A DNA stretch of 64,000 bases from Fredinandcohnia quinoae. Lineage in GTDB: Bacteria; Bacillota; Bacilli; Bacillales; Bacillaceae_L. A program made the position numbers and the translations under genes. Positions 46,650-56,377 of this stretch are shown here, piece by piece. The notes beneath the pieces were generated by a model that made no database searches, was not told the origin of the DNA, and saw only the letters and a list, made by a program, of their open reading frames with translations. Where the stretch lies: contig NZ_JAKTTI010000002.1 of the NCBI RefSeq assembly GCF_022427965.1, forward strand, positions 62,001-126,000, written 5' to 3'. The stretch's first letter is position 1. The number at the start of each line of letters is the position of its first letter.

Positions 46650-47906
46650 CTAGCAAAACTGCTCGTAAAACTCATCCAGATTAATAGATTCACCTTTATT
46701 CAACCTTGATTCTTCTGCAGCAAATGCCATAAGATGGCTTCTTAATGAGACAGAGGCTGACGACTTGCTTTCTTTTTCTCCATCACTCTCTAAATCTCGT
46801 AAGAAGGATCTTATTATTCCGAGGTCCCCGCCGCCATGTCCACCTACTGGAATGGAGAGGTTAATCACTGTTTCATGCTTTGTTAAAAAGTCATAAATTG
46901 AGATACTATTTTCATCCATTTTTCCACGTATCTCACCCTTTGTTCCCATAATTTGCACGATGCGAGTTTGCTCACGAGTAAAACCGCACATACTAAATGT
47001 TGCAGTTGCACCATCCTCAAACTCCATATTTACGACTTGGTGATCGACGACATTATTGTCTGACTGATACACACATTTTCCATAGGGGGTTTCATTCAAT
47101 GCCTTGATAATCCCTTCGCGGGAATGATCCTCGGTAAATTTCTTTGCCCATCCTTTACCTTCACCAAGATAATATCTTCCAGCATGAAACGGGCACACAT
47201 GCTCTGCAGGACAACCATCTAAACATCTTTGTGGAGCACCATCAGGGGCATTCTCTTTCCGAAAATGCATCAGTGACCCATACGAGCTAACGCGCTCACA
47301 TTTTTTGCCCATCACATAACTGATAATATCCATATCATGACATGATTTTTGTAAAATCATCGGACTAGACGCTTCTTTATTATTCCAATTTCCCCTAACA
47401 AAGCTGTGTGACATATGCATCACTTCAACATTTTCATTTAACTGGAGTGAGACAATATCACCAATTTTCCCTTCGGATATCACTTTCTTAATGGTTGACC
47501 AAAAATCTGTATAACGTAATACGTGACAAATCGTCAATTGTCGATTACATTCCCTTGCAACACGTTCCATTTCAATACATTCCTTAGGATCAGGTGACAT
47601 TGGTTTCTCAAGAAGAACATGATAACCAAGTTCAAGAGCTTTCACTGTTGGTTCGAAATGATATCGGTCCAATGTACAGACGATCGCAATATCCGCTAGT
47701 TTCCCGGATTTCATCATGTCTTCCCATGACTCAAAACAATTTTTAGATGGAATGCTATATGTATCTCTGAATCTACTTCTTCTTTCATCATTCGGCTCAG
47801 CCACTCCAACAACTTTCAGCTCGTGTGGATATTCTAAGGCATATGGTGCATATGCTCTCGCACCACGATCACCCGCTCCAATGACAACCGCTGTTTTCTG
47901 TTTCAT
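46650..47906 (-). CDS. Gfo/Idh/MocA-family oxidoreductase with Cys cluster
   Basis: NAD(P)-dependent sugar or cyclitol dehydrogenase of about 418 residues. The Rossmann domain has VIGAGDRGARAYAP, then LEKPMSPD. The substrate domain contains a Cys/His-rich insertion, RCLDGCPAEHVCPFHAGRYY, that could hold a metal or be structural; similar insertions occur in one branch of the family. ATG 47906 has AAAGG 10 bases upstream; the upstream TTG lacks a site. Monocistronic, next to the GH35 cluster. The substrate is unknown. Confidence 0.85.
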   Translation of the reverse strand: MKQKTAVVIGAGDRGARAYAPYALEYPHELKVVGVAEPNDERRSRFRDTYSIPSKNCFESWEDMMKSGKLADIAIVCTLDRYHFEPTVKALELGYHVLLEKPMSPDPKECIEMERVARECNRQLTICHVLRYTDFWSTIKKVISEGKIGDIVSLQLNENVEVMHMSHSFVRGNWNNKEASSPMILQKSCHDMDIISYVMGKKCERVSSYGSLMHFRKENAPDGAPQRCLDGCPAEHVCPFHAGRYYLGEGKGWAKKFTEDHSREGIIKALNETPYGKCVYQSDNNVVDHQVVNMEFEDGATATFSMCGFTREQTRIVQIMGTKGEIRGKMDENSISIYDFLTKHETVINLSIPVGGHGGGDLGIIRSFLRDLESDGEKESKSSASVSLRSHLMAFAAEESRLNKGESINLDEFYEQFC

Positions 47907-47985
47907 CGAACCAATCCTTTTTTTATTCAATATTACCTATAGTCTGAAATTAACGCAAGAATATAGGGAGATAGGGAATACAAAG

Positions 47986-48025
47986 AAACGGTTCCCTTGT
48001 CCGTAACGAACCAGTAGAACCGTCC
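47986..48025 (-). terminator. Terminator after cadA
   Basis: Arms ACGGTTC (47988-47994) and GAACCGT (48017-48023); minus-strand continuation TTCTTTG. Same ACCGT arm as in the hairpins at 27.6 and 28.9 kb. Confidence 0.55.
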
Positions 48026-48034
48026 CTGTGGTCA

Positions 48035-50149
48035 CTATTCCTTCACCCGTAATAATCTCAAACTGTTAAGTGTTACAATGATGGTTGCTCCCATGTCTGC
48101 GAAGATTGCTAGCCATAGTGTTAACCATCCAGGTACGATCAATAACAGGGCGAGTAATTTAATTCCAAGTGAGAAACTAATGTTTTGTTTTATTATGGTT
48201 AATGCTTTTCTACTAAGTTTAATGGTATACGGAAGTTTTCGTAAATCATCAGACATTAAAGCAATGTCTGCTGTTTCAAGTGCTGTGTCTGTTCCTGCAC
48301 CACCCATTGCGATCCCTATTGTTGCGGTTGCAAGTGCTGGTGCATCATTTACTCCGTCACCAACCATCGCTACCTTGTTGTACTTCTCTTGTAGATTTTT
48401 AATATAGGTTAATTTATGTTCAGGAAGAAGGTCTGCCTTAATTTCCTTAACACCAAGTTCCTTTCCAATCGCTCGAGCCGTTCCATAGTTATCTCCGGTT
48501 AACATGACAGTTTTTTCGATACCAATTTTATGGAGCTTCTCGATAACATCTTTGGAACTTTCTCTCACCTTATCGGCAACTGCAATTAGAGATAGAATCT
48601 CTATTTCTGTTCCTACAATCATTACGGTCTTTCCTTGCTCTTGTAATTGCAAAATCTGTTGTTTTATTTTATCCTCTACACTATATAATTCCGCAAATAA
48701 TTTTGGGCTACCAACATAATATGTGACCCCGTCAACATCTGCTCTAACCCCTTTTCCAGTGATTGACTGGAAGTTCTCAACATTGACATCTTTGAATGGA
48801 GAATTCTCTTTCTCCGCTTTCCTTATAATTGCTGAAGCAAGCGGATGCTGTGAACCTTTTTCAATAGCAGCGGTAATTGTCATTACTTTTTGTTCATCAC
48901 TTTTATAAAAAATTGTATCTGTTACTGATGGGATTCCTTTAGTAAGTGTACCTGTTTTGTCAAATGCGATTACCTTTAATGTTCCCGCTTCTTCAAGATG
49001 AATGCCACCCTTTATTAGGACACCATGTTTTGCCGCATTCCCTATTGCAGTTACAATCGCAACTGGTGTTGAAACAACTAATGCACATGGACAACCAACT
49101 ACAAGAACAGCCAACCCACGGTAAATCCATTCATACCAATCTCCATTTAAAAATAAAGGGGGAATAACAATAATTAGTATTGCAAGTACGATAATTGCCG
49201 GTGTATAGTATTTTGCAAACTTATCGACAAACGCTTGGGAAGGAGCTTTTTCAGCCTGTGCTTCCTCAACTAAGTGGATAATTTTCGCAAGTGTTGTATC
49301 TTCTACTCGTTTTGTCACACGTACTTCTAATAATCCATCTTCGTTAAGTGTTCCCGCATATACTTCTTCATCGATTGATTTGCTAACTGGAACCGATTCA
49401 CCTGTAATGGCAGCTTGGTTGATTGTTGATGTACCTTTTACAACAACTCCATCCATCGCAAGCTTTTGACCCGGCTTCACGATCATGATATCGCCAACCT
49501 GAATGTTATCAACATGAACTGTAATTTCATCATTTCCTCTTCGTATCAGTGCTTCCTTAGGGGCAATTTCCATTAATGATTCTATCGAGTTACGTGCTTT
49601 ATCCATCGAATATCTTTCTAGTACTTCACTAATCGCAAATAAAATAACAACAGTTGCCCCTTCACTCCATTCACCTATAGCTGCGGCTCCAATAACCGCA
49701 ACTGTCATTAATGTGTTCATATCAAATTTTAATTTAACTAAGTTTTTTAACCCTTCAATAAAGAGGGTATAGCCCCCAATTATAATCGCTAAACCATAAC
49801 CGATTGTCGGGATAAGGCTTCCTTCTTCATATTGATTTGTTAACAACCAACTTATCAGTACAAGGACAGTAGATATATATACCTTTATGCTCTCTTTTTG
49901 TTTCCAAAATGGTTGTTGTTTAACAGCTTGTTCACGTTCATTTCGTATCTTCAAATTATCAAAAGAGCCTGCTTTTTCTAATTCTGCAATCGTTGTATCT
50001 CCCGTTACTACAATCTTTGAAGCTCCAAAATTCAATTTCGCATCTTGGACACCATGAAGCTCCTTCACATTTTTTTCAAACTTTGCTGCACAACTCGTAC
50101 AACTTAATCCTTGTATCCGATACGTTTTCATTTGTTGTTCAGAGGACAT
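48035..50149 (-). CDS. cadA: Cadmium/zinc-exporting P1B-type ATPase
   Basis: Membrane metal pump of about 704 residues exporting Cd2+, Zn2+ and Pb2+ from the cytosol, close to the length of plasmid pI258 CadA. The N-terminal metal-binding domain has [11 protein letters not shown]. The transport CPC motif is in [13 protein letters not shown], the phosphorylation site is DKTGTLTKG and the hinge is [16 protein letters not shown] 50149 has AGGAGG 9 bases upstream; an in-frame TTG further up carries no site. It overlaps cadC by 11 bp, so translation is coupled. Confidence 0.92.
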   Translation of the reverse strand: MSSEQQMKTYRIQGLSCTSCAAKFEKNVKELHGVQDAKLNFGASKIVVTGDTTIAELEKAGSFDNLKIRNEREQAVKQQPFWKQKESIKVYISTVLVLISWLLTNQYEEGSLIPTIGYGLAIIIGGYTLFIEGLKNLVKLKFDMNTLMTVAVIGAAAIGEWSEGATVVILFAISEVLERYSMDKARNSIESLMEIAPKEALIRRGNDEITVHVDNIQVGDIMIVKPGQKLAMDGVVVKGTSTINQAAITGESVPVSKSIDEEVYAGTLNEDGLLEVRVTKRVEDTTLAKIIHLVEEAQAEKAPSQAFVDKFAKYYTPAIIVLAILIIVIPPLFLNGDWYEWIYRGLAVLVVGCPCALVVSTPVAIVTAIGNAAKHGVLIKGGIHLEEAGTLKVIAFDKTGTLTKGIPSVTDTIFYKSDEQKVMTITAAIEKGSQHPLASAIIRKAEKENSPFKDVNVENFQSITGKGVRADVDGVTYYVGSPKLFAELYSVEDKIKQQILQLQEQGKTVMIVGTEIEILSLIAVADKVRESSKDVIEKLHKIGIEKTVMLTGDNYGTARAIGKELGVKEIKADLLPEHKLTYIKNLQEKYNKVAMVGDGVNDAPALATATIGIAMGGAGTDTALETADIALMSDDLRKLPYTIKLSRKALTIIKQNISFSLGIKLLALLLIVPGWLTLWLAIFADMGATIIVTLNSLRLLRVKE

Positions 50150-50510
50150 CTGACTTAACCTCCTGACTATGTTCCAATGCAAGTAGGATTAACTGTTTTA
50201 TATGATCATCATCTAATGAATAAAATGCCAATTTACCCTCTTTTCGATACTTCAAAATTGAGAGCCTATTGAGAGTACGAAGATGATGAGAAGCTGTAGC
50301 TACAGATGACCCCAATATATTAGCTATATCACAAACACATAATTCATCTTCCTGGCAAAGAGCATACGCAATTTTAGCACGATTTTCATCACCAATCGCT
50401 TTAAAAATTTTTGCGATGTGGCCAATATCAATCTTATCTATTTCTCCTTGGGCTCGATTTACTTTTTCTTCATCGTAACTATAAATCTCACATGTATCCT
50501 TTTTACTCAA
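50139..50510 (-). CDS. cadC: ArsR/SmtB-family metal repressor CadC
   Basis: Cd/Pb/Zn-sensing repressor of 123 residues. Using TTG 50510 as start, the numbering matches pI258 CadC exactly: C7, C52, C58 and C60 (ELCVCD) for the Cd site, and D101, H103, H114 and E117 for the second Zn site. C11 is replaced by Ser; published mutants show C11 is dispensable while C7, C58 and C60 are needed. The winged helix includes [13 protein letters not shown]. An upstream ATG at 50531 is less likely because GGGGAG follows it. Confidence 0.93.
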   Translation of the reverse strand: MSKKDTCEIYSYDEEKVNRAQGEIDKIDIGHIAKIFKAIGDENRAKIAYALCQEDELCVCDIANILGSSVATASHHLRTLNRLSILKYRKEGKLAFYSLDDDHIKQLILLALEHSQEVKSDVL

Positions 50511-50525
50511 TATTCTCCCCGCCTC

Positions 50526-50545
50526 ATTCAAATATACATTTGAAT
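50526..50545 (-). promoter_or_regulatory. CadC operator, promoter-proximal
   Basis: ATTCAAATATACATTTGAAT, outer 8-base arms ATTCAAAT / ATTTGAAT perfect. It lies just downstream of the predicted transcription start of cadCA. Confidence 0.75.
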
Positions 50546-50547
50546 AT

Positions 50548-50576
50548 ATTATAATCGATAAATTCTAATTATTCAA
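50548..50576 (-). promoter_or_regulatory. Sigma-A promoter of cadCA
   Basis: -35 TTGAAT (50571-50576), 17-bp spacer, -10 TATAAT (50548-50553) on the minus strand. The -35 lies inside the distal operator. Confidence 0.75.
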
Positions 50577-50590
50577 ACCTATATTTGAAT
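50571..50590 (-). promoter_or_regulatory. CadC operator, promoter-distal
   Basis: ATTCAAACCTATATTTGAAT, arms ATTCAAA / TTTGAAT. Centre 45 bp from the proximal operator, covering the -35. Confidence 0.65.
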
Positions 50591-50610
50591 GTGAATCATA
50601 CTCATCACAA

Positions 50611-50655
50611 AAAAGGTGCGTGAAGGGTCTAATTGATTTCCCTCACGCACCTTTT
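50611..50655. terminator. Strong bidirectional terminator
   Basis: Long stem built on AAAAGGTGCGTGA and its complement with a bulge, GGG/CCC extension and 12-base loop. T-runs read outward on both strands. Ends the GH31 importer operon. Confidence 0.85.
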
Positions 50656-50683
50656 ATATCCTATTATGTTGAAATTGCCCACA

Positions 50684-51508
50684 TTACTTCGTAGCTCCCT
50701 CAGATATCCCTTTAATAATATGTTTTTGTAGGAACATATATAAGAGTATTATCGGTACTATAGCAATTACTAATCCTGCCAAAGCTAAATGCCATTGCTT
50801 CGAATACTCTCCGAAAAAATAGAACATTTTCAATGGGATAGTATACATTCCCTCTTTATTAATTACAAGCGAAGGCAATAGATAGTCATTCCAGATCCAG
50901 ATTGCATTTAATATGATCACTGTTACTGTTGTCGGTTTCAACATTGGAAAAATGATATGTCTAAAAATTTGGAAGCGATTAGCACCATCAATCGTTGCCG
51001 CTTCATCTAATGAAATAGGAATCGCTCTTAACGCACCGTAGTATAAGAAGACTGCAATACTTGATCCAAACCCAAGATACATAAACATTAAACCAGCACG
51101 ATTAAGCATCTCTACTTTTCCAAAAATCATAATTAATGGAATCATAATTGATTGAAATGGAATTAACATAACAATTGCGAAGATAAAATAGATAGATGAA
51201 CTTAATTTGCTCTTATTCCGTGAAAGTGCATATGCTCCCATTGACGTACAAATGACAATTAAGAGAATACTTAGGGCAGTAATGAGAATCGAGTTAAAAA
51301 AACTATGCACAAAATCTAGACTCTCGAATGCCGTTGGGTAATTATCCCATGTTAATGCTTTCGGCCACTTGAGAGTATTTGTAAAGATTTCCGCCTTTGT
51401 TTTAATCGAGTTCACGATTATTAGATAGAATGGATATAGCCATACGAGAGAGGTAACAATCCCTATTAGTCCAATTAGGTAGATGGATTTTCTTTTTGAG
51501 TTCATCAT
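50684..51508 (-). CDS. Carbohydrate ABC permease (MalG-like)
   Basis: CUT1-family permease of 274 residues with six helices and the loop DEAATIDGANRFQIFRHI. The start overlaps the previous permease gene by 4 bp (ATGA), so translation is coupled. Last gene of the LacI-controlled GH31 operon. Confidence 0.92.
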   Translation of the reverse strand: MMNSKRKSIYLIGLIGIVTSLVWLYPFYLIIVNSIKTKAEIFTNTLKWPKALTWDNYPTAFESLDFVHSFFNSILITALSILLIVICTSMGAYALSRNKSKLSSSIYFIFAIVMLIPFQSIMIPLIMIFGKVEMLNRAGLMFMYLGFGSSIAVFLYYGALRAIPISLDEAATIDGANRFQIFRHIIFPMLKPTTVTVIILNAIWIWNDYLLPSLVINKEGMYTIPLKMFYFFGEYSKQWHLALAGLVIAIVPIILLYMFLQKHIIKGISEGATK

Positions 51509-52368
51509 AGGTCTGTTTCCCTCTTTCTAGTGACGTATATTTGAATCACTGAAATTAAAGCAATTATAAATAGGAAGATGATCGCCTTTGATTGGGCATA
51601 TCCCATATCTTGAATTTTAAAAGCTGTATTATAAATATTCATGGCAGCCATTTCAGTTGAACCAAACGGTCCGCCCGCGGTTAAAGCTAAGTTCTGGTCA
51701 TAGACTTTGAATGCGTTTGATAGAGTTAAGAATAAACTAATCGTAAACGCAGGAGCGATTAAAGGAAACTTGATTTTCCAAAATTTTTGCCAAGCACTAG
51801 CGCCATCAATTTCAGCGGCTTCCATCAATTCATGGGGAATATTATTTAAGAATGAGATATAAATAATCATGATATAGCCACTCATCTGCCATAGAAATAG
51901 AATGACTAGTCCCCAGAATCCAGTTGCTTCAGATGCTAACCATCCATTAAACAGCTCAATCCCTGTCATTTCTCCAATAGCAGTGAATGCTTTAATAAAG
52001 ACAAACTGCCAGATGAATCCTAATACAATCCCCCCAATTAGATTGGGCATAAAATAGATTGTTCGAAAGACTGTACTCAATTTACCCATTTTTTGCGTTA
52101 CTAAAAGGGCCAATGCCATTCCGATTATATTAACACCAATAACTGCAACAACCGAAAATTTTGCAGTAAACCAAAGACTTTTAAGGAACTGTGTGTCACT
52201 AAATAACTTTGTATAATTATCTAATCCTACAAATGTATTGATTGTAAATCCGTTAAAATCGGTGAATGAATAATAGACACCATATGCTAACGGTAATATG
52301 AGAACAAGAAACAAAGCTAATAGACATGGCGCTAAGAAGACCCAGTAAGAAAGGCTTTTGTTGTTCAT
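51505..52368 (-). CDS. Carbohydrate ABC permease (MalF-like)
   Basis: Permease of 287 residues with six helices and the loop MEAAEIDGASAWQKFWKI. GGAGG precedes the ATG. It follows an intrinsic-terminator-like hairpin separating it from the binding-protein gene. Confidence 0.92.
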   Translation of the reverse strand: MNNKSLSYWVFLAPCLLALFLVLILPLAYGVYYSFTDFNGFTINTFVGLDNYTKLFSDTQFLKSLWFTAKFSVVAVIGVNIIGMALALLVTQKMGKLSTVFRTIYFMPNLIGGIVLGFIWQFVFIKAFTAIGEMTGIELFNGWLASEATGFWGLVILFLWQMSGYIMIIYISFLNNIPHELMEAAEIDGASAWQKFWKIKFPLIAPAFTISLFLTLSNAFKVYDQNLALTAGGPFGSTEMAAMNIYNTAFKIQDMGYAQSKAIIFLFIIALISVIQIYVTRKRETDL

Positions 52369-52404
52369 ATTGTTTCCTCCTCGTTTACAGTTAATGAATT
52401 TTCA

Positions 52405-52444
52405 TAAAAAATAGGGATAGAAAGCAAAGCAATCTCTATCCCTA
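52405..52444 (-). terminator. Terminator-like hairpin between binding-protein and permease genes
   Basis: 10-bp perfect arms TAGGGATAGA / TCTATCCCTA (52412-52421, 52435-52444) and six U after the stem on the minus strand. Read-through would be needed to express the permeases. Confidence 0.7.
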
Positions 52445-52473
52445 CCTTTTCACACTACTCTATCATTCTGTAT

Positions 52474-53751
52474 TTATCGCATTTCCTTGTATTGTTTAGA
52501 AGTATTAGTTGTAAACTGCTCCCAAGTAATATCACCATTTAGATATTTTTGAAACTCAGGGAATAACGAAGCTGAATACCATCCACTTGGATATTGATTC
52601 ATTGCCCATGCTGAAGTTTTACCATCCAATAATGCATTGTAGACCTCTTTTGATACAGGATCCTTAATACTCTCTACGTCATATCCTTCGTATGAAGGGA
52701 TGAATTGGAATTCTTCAGTTAATGCCTTTTTACCTTCGTCAGAAGTATACATCCAATCTAGGAAATTCTTCGCTTCTTTAACAACTTTTTCATCTAATGT
52801 TTTATTAATTCCCCAGTACCATGAAGGCCCTGCACTAATTTTCCCTTCAGTATCACTTTCAACAAAGAAAGGTAGGATTCCTAATTTCGTTTGAGAGAAT
52901 TCTGGGTTCAAGCTATCAAGAGTAGGAACAATCCAGTTTCCTTGATGGACAATTGCTACTTTTTCATTTGCAAATAACTCTTCAACTGAAGTACTGTAAT
53001 CAACTGATAAAATTGGTTGAACATTGTGCTTGTTCATAAGATCTGTATACTCTTTCATACGATCACCAAATTTGTAATTGATTTCTTTTGACTCAAAAGC
53101 TGAAATGATGCTTTGATTATACTCAGGTGCACTAAAATGGTTAGAGAACTGATTAACTACCCAATCTTCTTTCGCACTGAAAGCAAATACAGCCTCAAGG
53201 CCAAGTTCGTCTTTTTTACTTTCAAGCGTATCTACAGCTTTGTTAAAATCTTCATATGTTTTAATAGATGTTACATCAATTCCCGCTTTCTCAAATAGAT
53301 CCTTATTAATCATCCATCCGAATCCTTCGATATTCATCGGTAAACCATAAGGAACACCATCGATTGTTGCTCCTTCTAATGTTCCATCAATTGCAGCTTT
53401 TGCTGCCTTCATATCAGATACATCAGCTAATTTATCTTTGAATTTTTGAGTATCTGGTAATCCACCTAATAAAAAGATTGATGGTTCTTCACCGGAAGCA
53501 AATTTCGCGTTTAGAGCAGTTGCTCCATCTTGTCCAGCACCAACAGTCGTTACATTGATTTTCACTCCTGGATTTTCCTTTTCATATTTCGCAACTAAAT
53601 CGTCCATTTGTTCCTTTGTTTCAACTTTCATATTAAAAAGATTAACAACTGTTTCATCAGCATTCTCTGAACCTTTATCCTTTGAACATCCAACAAGTGC
53701 TAGTGAAATAACAACTAAAAAAGATAATACAACCATTAAACCTTTTTTCAT
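52474..53751 (-). CDS. Sugar-binding lipoprotein (family 1 extracellular)
   Basis: Solute-binding protein of 425 residues with signal peptide and lipobox LVGC. The mature two-lobe fold resembles MalE-like binding proteins. AGAGGAGG precedes the ATG. It lies 41 bp after the GH31 gene and belongs to the LacI-controlled operon. The ligand is probably an alpha-linked oligosaccharide, inferred from GH31. Confidence 0.92.
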   Translation of the reverse strand: MKKGLMVVLSFLVVISLALVGCSKDKGSENADETVVNLFNMKVETKEQMDDLVAKYEKENPGVKINVTTVGAGQDGATALNAKFASGEEPSIFLLGGLPDTQKFKDKLADVSDMKAAKAAIDGTLEGATIDGVPYGLPMNIEGFGWMINKDLFEKAGIDVTSIKTYEDFNKAVDTLESKKDELGLEAVFAFSAKEDWVVNQFSNHFSAPEYNQSIISAFESKEINYKFGDRMKEYTDLMNKHNVQPILSVDYSTSVEELFANEKVAIVHQGNWIVPTLDSLNPEFSQTKLGILPFFVESDTEGKISAGPSWYWGINKTLDEKVVKEAKNFLDWMYTSDEGKKALTEEFQFIPSYEGYDVESIKDPVSKEVYNALLDGKTSAWAMNQYPSGWYSASLFPEFQKYLNGDITWEQFTTNTSKQYKEMR

Positions 53752-53792
53752 GGTAATCCTCCTCTGGAATCTAATATTCTAAATTTAAGTAT

Positions 53793-56183
53793 TTAATCAA
53801 TCAGATTTTCTAATATTGCATCGTATAAATTTTCATCTATCTTCATTGTTCGTAACTCTATTAATAAATCAAACTTATTCTTACCTTGCTTAATTAATTG
53901 ATAAAGCATATCCTTCAATTCGAAAGAAATTTGTGCTTTATTTAATAAGTCAAAAATAGCTTCTTCGTATTGATTAAACTCTTGGATTAGGACTTCATCT
54001 AGAAGCATGATCTCTAGCATAGATCGTGTATCATAATTCATGATCTTCACTGTACATGTATTTGTTTCACGATTGTAGCTATTAACAAAGTCAATTTCTT
54101 GTCCATCCATTCGGACTGCAATCTTCTTCATATCGGTAAAACCTTTGAAGCTTATATTCAACTCTCTATTTTCTGGAATGACCGAGCGATCGCCTTCAGC
54201 TGGGAAGAAAACAAACTTCTGATTCTCCCAATCCAATTGCATCTTCGTTACAGCATATTTCCCATCTTGATAAGCAAATGATTCACCATCATCTTCATAT
54301 AATTCAAACGCATTCGATTTACCTGGAAAAACAAGAATTGATAAAGCAGTTGGATTATCCACAGAATTCGAATGTGACACATGCTTCGCCATTGGGACAA
54401 TCGCACCTTCTTTTGCAAAGACCGGTATTGTATCCAATCCTCTGAATACCCTTAACTTTTTACCACCTGTATAGATTCGTCCACTGAAGAAATCGATCCA
54501 TTGCCCTTCCGGTAACCAAACGTCAACTGGAGCTTTTTGCAAATCATAATCCAGCTTTTCAGTTACTGGAATCACAATTAATTCGCTTCCAAAGAAGTAC
54601 TGATGTGGTGCATCATACGCATTGTTTTCCATTGGATATTCATAGTACATTGGCATGATCAACGGGTGATTATTTTGATGAGTACGCCAATTCATCGTAT
54701 ACAGATACGGAATTAATTCATGACGAAGGCGCAAGTACTGCTTCATAATATCCCCGATACCTTCTTGGAAACGCCAAGGCTCTTTGCCGTTAAATGGACT
54801 GTTCGTACTATGCAAACGCATAATTGGGCTGAATACTCCAAATTGCATCCATCTTAGGCTTAATTCATCATCTTTATAGCCTTTATAATGTCCCCCAATA
54901 TCATGGCTCCACCATGTATACCCCACATTCGTTGCTGTAGAAGTAAAAAATGGCTGGAAACGAAGGGAATCCCATGTGATGATTGTATCCCCTGAGAATC
55001 CCACAGGATAACGATGACTTCCTATTCCGGCATATCTTGATAGAATGAGTGGGCGTTTCCCTTGTTTCACCTGGTCAAGGGCATGATAATGATTGAGCAA
55101 CCATAAAGGATCTAGCCCAGCAACCTTTGTCGTTGTACCTTGCTGCCAATCAAGCCACCAGAAACTAACACCACGTTCTTCTTCTGGACGATGTAAATAT
55201 TTAAAATACGCATCCCTAAATTTCTTATCGGTAATATCAAATGAGATTGGGTGCTCAGCATTATAATCAATGCCTAATTCCTTTGCCATCGGTACATACA
55301 TCTCTTCATGTGCCCTTACTCCATCTGCAGGGTGAACATTTAATGTGACTCTCAATTCTTGCTCTTTTAGCCACTCTAAGAAGCGAGTAGGATCAGGAAA
55401 TAATTCCTTATTCCAGGTATATCCTGTCCAACCACTACCATATTTCTCCGGAATATCAACCATATGCCAGTCCATATCAATAACACTTAATGAGAACGGA
55501 ACATCTTCCTTCTGAAAACGTTGAAATAATTCCTTATACTCGGTCTCTGTATATTTCCAATATCGACTCCACCAATTCCCAAGTATGTACCTAGGGAGAA
55601 GTGGTGTAACTCCAGTAAGTTTATAGAAATCTCTTAAAGCATCCTTATATTCTCTTCCATAAGCAAAAAAGTAAAAATCAATCTGATCATGTACTCTTGG
55701 TACTATCGTTTCTTCATCAACTAGAATGCTAGACTTAGAGTCATCTATAACTGAAAAACCATTATGTGATTGAATTCCCTCTTCAAGTTCCACCGCACCA
55801 TCCTGATGGTCAAGTGTCCGTACTGTCCCTTTTAATGTTTCAAATGCATCACCGTAATACCATCTATTGGAGTACAAACTATAATTATTTTTCACATCAA
55901 TTCTTAACGATGACTTTGAAAATGGACCATACGTATAATACAGATGAAGATGCTTTGTGATAATTTCTAATAAACCCTCTTTTCTAATGACCTCAAATTC
56001 TGGTATTGGAAAATGCCGATTGATGATTGATTGAGTAGCCCTATCCTCAAAAACACCTTGTTCAGAATACTCAATTCGTATTAATTGTTCTGTCAAGACT
56101 GTAAAGCGATAATGATCGCCCTGCACAAGCGTAGCTTCATGTGCTTTAGGGCTTAATGTAAGCATGTCTATATTAACAGGCAC
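53793..56183 (-). CDS. GH31 family alpha-glycosidase
   Basis: Retaining alpha-glycosidase of 796 residues, cytosolic. The N-terminal beta-domain (to about 190) precedes the TIM barrel. The nucleophile is D345 in FWWLDWQQG and the acid/base D399 in GFSGDT; C-terminal beta-domains and a helical tail (about 740-796) follow. The family includes alpha-glucosidases, alpha-xylosidases and, in one subfamily, alpha-N-acetylgalactosaminidases, so specificity is open. GTG 56183 has GGAG about 8 bases upstream; a cre-like site abuts this binding site. First gene of the operon. Confidence 0.9.
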   Translation of the reverse strand: MPVNIDMLTLSPKAHEATLVQGDHYRFTVLTEQLIRIEYSEQGVFEDRATQSIINRHFPIPEFEVIRKEGLLEIITKHLHLYYTYGPFSKSSLRIDVKNNYSLYSNRWYYGDAFETLKGTVRTLDHQDGAVELEEGIQSHNGFSVIDDSKSSILVDEETIVPRVHDQIDFYFFAYGREYKDALRDFYKLTGVTPLLPRYILGNWWSRYWKYTETEYKELFQRFQKEDVPFSLSVIDMDWHMVDIPEKYGSGWTGYTWNKELFPDPTRFLEWLKEQELRVTLNVHPADGVRAHEEMYVPMAKELGIDYNAEHPISFDITDKKFRDAYFKYLHRPEEERGVSFWWLDWQQGTTTKVAGLDPLWLLNHYHALDQVKQGKRPLILSRYAGIGSHRYPVGFSGDTIITWDSLRFQPFFTSTATNVGYTWWSHDIGGHYKGYKDDELSLRWMQFGVFSPIMRLHSTNSPFNGKEPWRFQEGIGDIMKQYLRLRHELIPYLYTMNWRTHQNNHPLIMPMYYEYPMENNAYDAPHQYFFGSELIVIPVTEKLDYDLQKAPVDVWLPEGQWIDFFSGRIYTGGKKLRVFRGLDTIPVFAKEGAIVPMAKHVSHSNSVDNPTALSILVFPGKSNAFELYEDDGESFAYQDGKYAVTKMQLDWENQKFVFFPAEGDRSVIPENRELNISFKGFTDMKKIAVRMDGQEIDFVNSYNRETNTCTVKIMNYDTRSMLEIMLLDEVLIQEFNQYEEAIFDLLNKAQISFELKDMLYQLIKQGKNKFDLLIELRTMKIDENLYDAILENLID

Positions 56184-56199
56184 CTTAATTCTCCTCTCC

Positions 56200-56213
56200 T
56201 GTTGACGCTTTCA
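56200..56213 (-). promoter_or_regulatory. cre-like site in the GH31 leader
   Basis: TGAAAGCGTCAACA on the minus strand, one mismatch from the general CcpA consensus TGNAANCGNWNNCA. Directly upstream of the ribosome binding site, where CcpA would act as a roadblock. Confidence 0.55.
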
Positions 56214-56280
56214 ACTTTCCATAAATAATCTAAATTTAAAAAGAGCCAACCAACATTTCTCCCTAAACTCCAATGAATCC

Positions 56281-56304
56281 ATTAGGTTTATCGTTAAACC
56301 TAAT
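56281..56304 (-). promoter_or_regulatory. LacI-family operator, gene-proximal
   Basis: A 24-bp palindrome with arms ATTAGGTTTA / TAAACCTAAT; only the two positions flanking the central CG differ. Same GTTTA..TAAAC core as the site at 56344. Confidence 0.7.
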
Positions 56305-56343
56305 ATACAAAAAAATAAGGGAGAGAATTTTATTCAGCTGAAG

Positions 56344-56359
56344 AGTTTAACGTTAAACT
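56344..56359 (-). promoter_or_regulatory. LacI-family operator, distal
   Basis: Perfect 16-bp palindrome AGTTTAACGTTAAACT with the central CG typical of LacI/GalR sites. Centre about 59 bp from the other operator. Confidence 0.75.
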
Positions 56360-56377
56360 AAAAGTATAATAACATAC

